Source: G020351775 sp039588335 | GTDB taxonomy: Bacteria > Gemmatimonadota > Gemmatimonadetes > Gemmatimonadales > GWC2-71-9 | Length of the DNA: 11,842 bases | Assembly: GCA_039588335.1 (NCBI GenBank) | Contig: JBDGZZ010000113.1 | Span: 1 to 11,842 of the forward strand | Direction: 5' to 3' | Shown here: one piece after another, positions 8,098 to 11,842 of the stretch | Layout: every line of letters begins with the position of its first letter | How positions within the stretch are numbered: the stretch's first letter is position 1 | Position numbers and translations under genes: made by a program | The notes under the pieces: model-generated | What the model was told of the DNA's origin: nothing | The model's input: the letters and a program-made list of their open reading frames with translations, nothing else | The model's database searches: none

Positions 8098-8099
8098 TC

Positions 8100-9440
8100 G
8101 TGCCGTCCGCGAGAAGGCGTGCCCTGATTTCGATATCGATCGCCGCGGGCATGGTGGCGATCACAGTTCTATTCATCTACTGGGCCGTCAACTCTCCGCT
8201 TCAAGTCCAACGATTGCTCGTACGCCTCGTTCTCATAAGTCTGATCATCTTCCTCGCCATCCTCTTTGTACGCTACTTCGCGCTCCTGTGGTTCGGTTAT
8301 CTGCAACACACGGAGAAGACGGTCCGGGGCAGTGAGGGGAGTTCTTTCGTTCCACCGGTGACGGTTGTCGTACCCGCATATAACGAGGCAAGGGTGATCG
8401 GAGAGGCCATTGAGACTCTTCTCAACTTAGACTACCCCGTTTACGAAGTACTAGTGATCGACGACGGTTCGAGTGACAACACCCTCACGATAGCCAGGCG
8501 TTGGGAGGGGCGTCACGGACGGATCGACGTTCGCGTGATCTCCAAGACAAACGGAGGGAAGGCAACAGCCCTCAACACGGGCATTGCTCACGCACGGTAC
8601 TCGTTCATTCTCTGCATGGATGCCGACTCATGGGTCGAGCCGCAGACGCTGCGGGCCGCAATGCCTCACTTCAGAGATCCATCGGTCGGGGCAGTGGCGG
8701 GCAACGTGAAGATCGTGAACCGCGATCACTGGCTGACTCGGCTACAAGCACTGGAGTACATCGAAGGCCTGAACATGCCGCGGCGAGCTCAGGGATTCAT
8801 CGGGGCGGTTAACATCGTGCCTGGTCCCGTGGGAATCTTCCGACTCGAAGCTCTGCAAGAGGTTGGAGGCTACGACACCGATACGTTCGCCGAAGATGCT
8901 GACTTGACACTAGAACTCATAACGTCCGGCTGGAAGATCATCTACGAAGACAGCGCCGTCACCTGGACGCAGGGCCCCACTAACATTTTGGACTTGATTC
9001 AGCAGCGCTACAGATGGACTCGCGGAATTCTGCAGGCAATTCGCAAGCGAAAGCGGATCTTGCTACGGCCGTTTCCCGACTTCCCTCTGTGGCTTTCGGC
9101 AGTTGAGATGGCATTCGAGGGTATCCTGTGGCCGGTATTGAACGTCTACGCTCACCTGTTCTTCGCGATTGTGGCGCTGCTCTATGGCATGGGAGAGCTA
9201 TTGCTCTACTGGTGGGTCTTGCTGACACTATTAGATCTAGTGATAGCGTTGGTAACCGTCTCGATGGAAGAAGAATCCCTGGGACTGGTTCCGTATGCTG
9301 TGGTATATCGATTCTTCTTTATCCTCTTCCTGGACGTGACCAAGACATTTGCGGCCGTGGAAGAGGCACTAAACCTGGGTATGGAATGGGGCAAGCTCCG
9401 CAGGATAGCATACAGCCCGGGTGGCGACGACGGAAAATGA
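8100..9440 (+). CDS. Membrane family-2 processive glycosyltransferase (PgaC-like polysaccharide synthase)
   Basis: 446-aa inner-membrane GT2 enzyme, near the length of E. coli PgaC (about 440), inferred to polymerise a beta-linked hexose or N-acetylhexosamine chain from a UDP-sugar. It has two N-terminal membrane spans (about 8-30 and 39-64), a cytoplasmic catalytic domain with VVVPAYNE (89-96), DDGSSD (121-126), the DxD metal site in MDADS (Asp174, Asp176), the base motif AED (264-266; TED in many relatives) and QQRYRW (301-306), then at least three C-terminal spans. The full set of processive-synthase motifs is intact, so it should be active. No PilZ domain is present, which argues against BcsA cellulose synthase and for a PgaC or hyaluronan-synthase-like enzyme; the sugar cannot be read from sequence. 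The GTG start at 8100 is chosen because it follows the TPR gene stop by 2 bp, has AAGG 8 nt upstream, and retains the first membrane span; the next in-frame ATG, at 8151, would cut into it. Confidence 0.92.
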   Translation: MPSARRRALISISIAAGMVAITVLFIYWAVNSPLQVQRLLVRLVLISLIIFLAILFVRYFALLWFGYLQHTEKTVRGSEGSSFVPPVTVVVPAYNEARVIGEAIETLLNLDYPVYEVLVIDDGSSDNTLTIARRWEGRHGRIDVRVISKTNGGKATALNTGIAHARYSFILCMDADSWVEPQTLRAAMPHFRDPSVGAVAGNVKIVNRDHWLTRLQALEYIEGLNMPRRAQGFIGAVNIVPGPVGIFRLEALQEVGGYDTDTFAEDADLTLELITSGWKIIYEDSAVTWTQGPTNILDLIQQRYRWTRGILQAIRKRKRILLRPFPDFPLWLSAVEMAFEGILWPVLNVYAHLFFAIVALLYGMGELLLYWWVLLTLLDLVIALVTVSMEEESLGLVPYAVVYRFFFILFLDVTKTFAAVEEALNLGMEWGKLRRIAYSPGGDDGK

Positions 9441-9484
9441 CGACAGGATCACTGGAAAGACAACGACAGTTCGGATAGGTAAAG

Positions 9485-9691
9485 ATGACCGTAATCGATC
9501 TGCTCATTTTGATCATTGTGGTCACGATTCTCGTGACTATTGCTCTCGGCGTCATGACGTACATCGCGTACAAGCTCCGCCTCGCCCGACGACCAACGCC
9601 ACAAGATGAGGAGCCGGCTGAGACGCGCTACTTCGTGGTCCACGAACCCCCGGCCTCTTCCATGAGCCCGGACCAGGCGGATGTCACCTAG
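9485..9691 (+). CDS. Small single-span membrane protein in the PgaD position
   Basis: 68-aa protein with one strongly hydrophobic N-terminal span (about 4-27), a basic stretch (KLRLARR) and an acidic to Pro-rich soluble tail, giving an expected N-out, C-in topology by the positive-inside rule. A Shine-Dalgarno-like AGG (9477-9479) sits 5 nt before the ATG. It lies 44 bp after the synthase and overlaps the next gene by 11 bp, so it is clearly part of the operon. E. coli PgaD, a two-span partner essential for PgaC, occupies the same place in pgaABCD but is about twice as long; I see no specific sequence match. It is plausibly a synthase accessory subunit, inferred from context only. Confidence 0.8.
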   Translation: MTVIDLLILIIVVTILVTIALGVMTYIAYKLRLARRPTPQDEEPAETRYFVVHEPPASSMSPDQADVT

Positions 9692-11552
9692 GCGCGACCC
9701 CGTACCAAGGGCCCGCTCGGCACTCCAATGGTTGAGCGGAATTCTCATGCTGGGCGTTATCGTTGCCGGGGTCATCGCAGCTGGAATGCGGTTGTGGCAG
9801 GATATCGACATTCAGCGGTTGACACGTACGCCAGCCTTGGCGGAACCATACAGAATGCCGACGCCGTTGCCGCCAACAGCTGCGGTTGTGCTTCACAGCT
9901 CTTACCGAGTGGCGTTGTACTATTCGCACGCCTCCGCAGCATTCTTTCCCGATCCAGAGTACTACCCCGATCTAGCCGACAGGTGGGAGAGTTTGATCAC
10001 ACAGAACGGCGGCCAGGTTTCGAGGGTCTCGAGCGTAACGGAAGTCGCTGATCTGACAATGGACCATGTCCTGTTGGCGCCATCCGCAGTGTGCATGACC
10101 GATGAAGAGGTAGCGGGGTTGCGCGACCACGCGGAGCGCGGCGGAGGGCTGGTTCTCACGTGGGCAGTGGGGGCGAGGGACTCCACCTGCGACTGGCTCG
10201 GATGGGATGCGACCAAGCGGTTGACTGGGGCTCACGACATACGGGAACTAGAACAGCGTGAGGCCCTCTTTTTCGCCATACCGGCGGGCACCCCCCTATC
10301 CCCTGGATTCGGTCCCGGCACCAGGGTGGAACTCCGCTACGAATCGCAACTCGCAGCAGCCGTGACGGGAACGCGGGTGTATTGGTCCGATTGGGCGTTG
10401 AACTCTGTCCCGGCTGAAGATACCGACGACTTGAATGCGGCTGCCCTCACCAACTTGACTGACACAGGCGGTCGTGTCGTTTGGTTCGGCTTCCGAATGG
10501 GCCACGGGGCACGCCCCGAGGACGCAGCGCACAACCTCAGGATGTTCATCAATGGAGTCCGGTGGGCTGCCGAAGTCCCCACAGCAGAGGTCGCAACGTG
10601 GCCGGAGGCGGCGCGGTCGGCGCTGCTGATTACGCAGGACGTAGAATCACGCTTCGACAATGCCGTCGCGCTAGCAGAGATCGCTCGGCGGAAATCCCAC
10701 CCGGTCACGTTCTTTGTGGTGTCTCAACTAGCCTTGGAATTCCCCAACATAGCCGACTCACTCAGGAACGTGGGAGAGATAGGCAGCCAAACCTCCGACC
10801 ACTCGGTCATAGCGGGCTTGCCGTACGCCGACCAACGCTCACGACTATCGCGAAGCTGGGCAGAGATACGCGGCTGGAGCGGTGATTCTGCTTTCGGGCT
10901 GCACCCGCCCGAAGAGCGGATCGATGAAAGCACCTTGCAGGCATGGCGTGAGACAGGAGGGGAGTATCTCGTGGCCGTGAACGACTCCCGGTCCGGAAGC
11001 CCCGAAGTATACGAAACACCGGCCGGACAAATCGTACTACTGCCCCGAATAATCAAGGACGACTACAACGTATTTGTGCAGGAGAGCGCCATGCGCTCGA
11101 GGCACCTGACCGATGCCTATCTCCAAGGTATGGCAAAGGTGCGTGCGATCGGCGGGCTGGCAGTAATCTCGCTGCGAACCCAGGTAGGAGGGGAACCTGG
11201 CAGGATCCAGGTCATTGAGGAGGTCATTGACAGCGCTCGTGCTCAGCGTGAATGGTGGGTCTCGACGGGTCGCACCGCGGCCAACTGGTGGCTCACTCGC
11301 AGGGAAACACTGCTACATCTTGACCAGCTACCCGACGGCGAAATCGAGATTCATGTCACGGCACCTCCCACCCGCCCACTCACCCACGCATGGCTGAACC
11401 TACTGTTGCCTGGTGACCCGCACGATTGGGCTCCACAACTCGACGGGCAGCCAATACAGTACTCGGAGACCAGGTGGGGGCTGCGAATTCCGGTGCCCGA
11501 TCTGACCGAGAACCAGACCACGACTATTATCCTGAAGCCATCGGTGAACTAG
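9681..11552 (+). CDS. Membrane-anchored protein with GATase1-like domain and divergent NodB polysaccharide-deacetylase domain
   Basis: 623-aa envelope protein. Residues about 17-36 form an N-terminal membrane anchor. Residues about 70-300 look like a class I glutamine-amidotransferase-type alpha/beta domain (VALYYSHASAAFF at its start, then LLAPSAVCMTDEEV), without a clear catalytic triad. Residues about 313-530 match the NodB deacetylase fold: ALLITQDVE (motif 1), EIGSQTSDHS (motif 2), GLHPPEE (motif 3), AVISLRTQ (last motif). Canonical residues are changed: the motif 1 metal Asp is missing after Asp320, the first motif 2 His is Gln370 (His374 remains), the motif 3 Arg is His408, and the final catalytic His is Arg499. 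A C-terminal beta-rich domain follows (about 545-623). The ATG at 9681 overlaps the previous gene by 11 bp, implying translational coupling. The position recalls PgaB, but the missing ligands suggest polymer binding or a non-canonical mechanism. Domain limits are approximate. Confidence 0.8.
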   Translation: MSPRRDPVPRARSALQWLSGILMLGVIVAGVIAAGMRLWQDIDIQRLTRTPALAEPYRMPTPLPPTAAVVLHSSYRVALYYSHASAAFFPDPEYYPDLADRWESLITQNGGQVSRVSSVTEVADLTMDHVLLAPSAVCMTDEEVAGLRDHAERGGGLVLTWAVGARDSTCDWLGWDATKRLTGAHDIRELEQREALFFAIPAGTPLSPGFGPGTRVELRYESQLAAAVTGTRVYWSDWALNSVPAEDTDDLNAAALTNLTDTGGRVVWFGFRMGHGARPEDAAHNLRMFINGVRWAAEVPTAEVATWPEAARSALLITQDVESRFDNAVALAEIARRKSHPVTFFVVSQLALEFPNIADSLRNVGEIGSQTSDHSVIAGLPYADQRSRLSRSWAEIRGWSGDSAFGLHPPEERIDESTLQAWRETGGEYLVAVNDSRSGSPEVYETPAGQIVLLPRIIKDDYNVFVQESAMRSRHLTDAYLQGMAKVRAIGGLAVISLRTQVGGEPGRIQVIEEVIDSARAQREWWVSTGRTAANWWLTRRETLLHLDQLPDGEIEIHVTAPPTRPLTHAWLNLLLPGDPHDWAPQLDGQPIQYSETRWGLRIPVPDLTENQTTTIILKPSVN

Positions 11553-11842
11553 GCAATGCCTTCAATTATGTCCGGTACGAGGACCATGCTCTCAGCCGTG
11601 GGGAACTCGTACTGACCGGAGACATCTTCACCCACGAGTTCGTACTGCCATGGAGTCCCGTAAGGTATGTGGATGGCATGGCCTCCCGCCTCCAAGACCG
11701 GTATGACGTCTGATTTGAGCGAATCACCGACCATCAGCAGGTTAGCTGTCGGTACTCCGTACCGTTTGGCTATCGCTTCGTACGTGGAACGATCCTTCTC
11801 CCTCACGATCTCAACGCTGGAGAAGTACTCACCGAGTCCTGA
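11549..11842 (-). CDS. HAD-superfamily hydrolase, C-terminal part (5' end outside window)
   Basis: The minus-strand frame is open to the window edge, so only the last 97 residues are visible; the nucleophile Asp of motif I lies outside. The visible part carries the motif III region (VREKDRSTYEAIAKRYG, with a Lys expected to stabilise the phospho-intermediate) and a clear motif IV, MVGDSLKSDVIPVLEAG, which holds the metal-binding acidic residues, followed by IHIPYGTPW. This pattern is typical of cytoplasmic HAD phosphatases acting on small phosphorylated metabolites; the substrate is unknown. A GTG at 11804-11806 is in frame, but it lies just after EYFSSVEI, a segment typical of the family interior, so it is not the true start. 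The gene is convergent with the exopolysaccharide operon; the stop codons overlap within CTAG (11549-11552). Confidence 0.88.
   Translation of the reverse strand, partial: SGLGEYFSSVEIVREKDRSTYEAIAKRYGVPTANLLMVGDSLKSDVIPVLEAGGHAIHIPYGTPWQYELVGEDVSGQYEFPTAESMVLVPDIIEGIA

Larger units (their letters stand above)
4384..11552 (+). other. Five-gene exopolysaccharide synthesis and export operon
   Basis: The genes at 4384, 5899, 8100, 9485 and 9681 share one strand, with gaps of 45, 2 and 44 bp and one 11-bp overlap, so they are very probably cotranscribed. The exporter (TPR plus barrel), synthase (GT2), small membrane protein and NodB-like protein give the same functional set as pgaABCD, in the order exporter, synthase, small protein, deacetylase-like. 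The first gene adds a BcsE-like regulator that pga operons lack. The product is inferred to be a secreted beta-linked biofilm polymer. Confidence 0.8.

Noticed and set aside
7953..8099. Earlier start for the glycosyltransferase, overlapping the barrel gene
   Set aside because: The added residues are the out-of-frame shadow of barrel strands; the GTG at 8100 has a Shine-Dalgarno at good spacing and sits just before the first membrane span.
8100..9440. Glycosyltransferase as BcsA cellulose synthase
   Set aside because: It lacks a PilZ domain and is far shorter than BcsA; length and topology fit PgaC or hyaluronan-synthase-like enzymes better.

Overview
The window reads as a chromosomal stretch of a diderm (Gram-negative-type), moderately GC-rich bacterium. 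The diderm call rests on a gene ending in an outer-membrane beta-barrel (5899-8097). The host should also have selenocysteine-insertion machinery, because a formate dehydrogenase gene is interrupted only by an in-frame TGA followed by a textbook bacterial SECIS hairpin. The phylum cannot be settled from sequence alone. I see no phage genes, transposases, RNA genes or CRISPR arrays.

Left part (1-4242), housekeeping and stress functions. The window opens inside a molybdenum/selenocysteine formate dehydrogenase catalytic subunit (2-2494, 5' end missing). Convergent to it is a full-length Ada-type methylated-DNA repair protein and regulator (2508-3566, minus). The two genes are separated by a 13-bp perfect hairpin that overlaps both stop codons. 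Divergent from ada is a YfiT/DinB-family putative metal-dependent hydrolase or thiol transferase (3715-4242).

Central and right part (about 4336-11552), an exopolysaccharide synthesis and export operon. Five co-directional, closely packed genes encode: a three-domain protein with RecA/KaiC-like, receiver-like and GGDEF-like parts, all with altered key residues, an architecture reminiscent of cellulose regulator BcsE; a TPR plus outer-membrane barrel exporter of BcsC/PgaA type; a membrane family-2 processive glycosyltransferase of PgaC type; a 68-residue single-span membrane protein in the slot where PgaD would sit; and a membrane-anchored protein with a glutamine-amidotransferase-like domain and a NodB-like deacetylase domain whose catalytic and metal residues are largely substituted. 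A possible sigma-54 promoter (GG-N10-GC with exact TTGCA) precedes the operon. The inferred flow is that the glycosyltransferase makes and extrudes a beta-linked polymer, the TPR/barrel protein takes it across the periplasm and outer membrane, the NodB-like protein binds or modifies it, and the first protein regulates synthesis, possibly through a nucleotide second messenger. This mixed Pga-like and Bcs-like set with apparent pseudoenzymes is the most interesting part of the window.

Right edge (11549-11842, minus). The C-terminal part of a HAD-superfamily phosphatase, cut by the window end, converges on the exopolysaccharide operon and shares a CTAG with its last stop codon.
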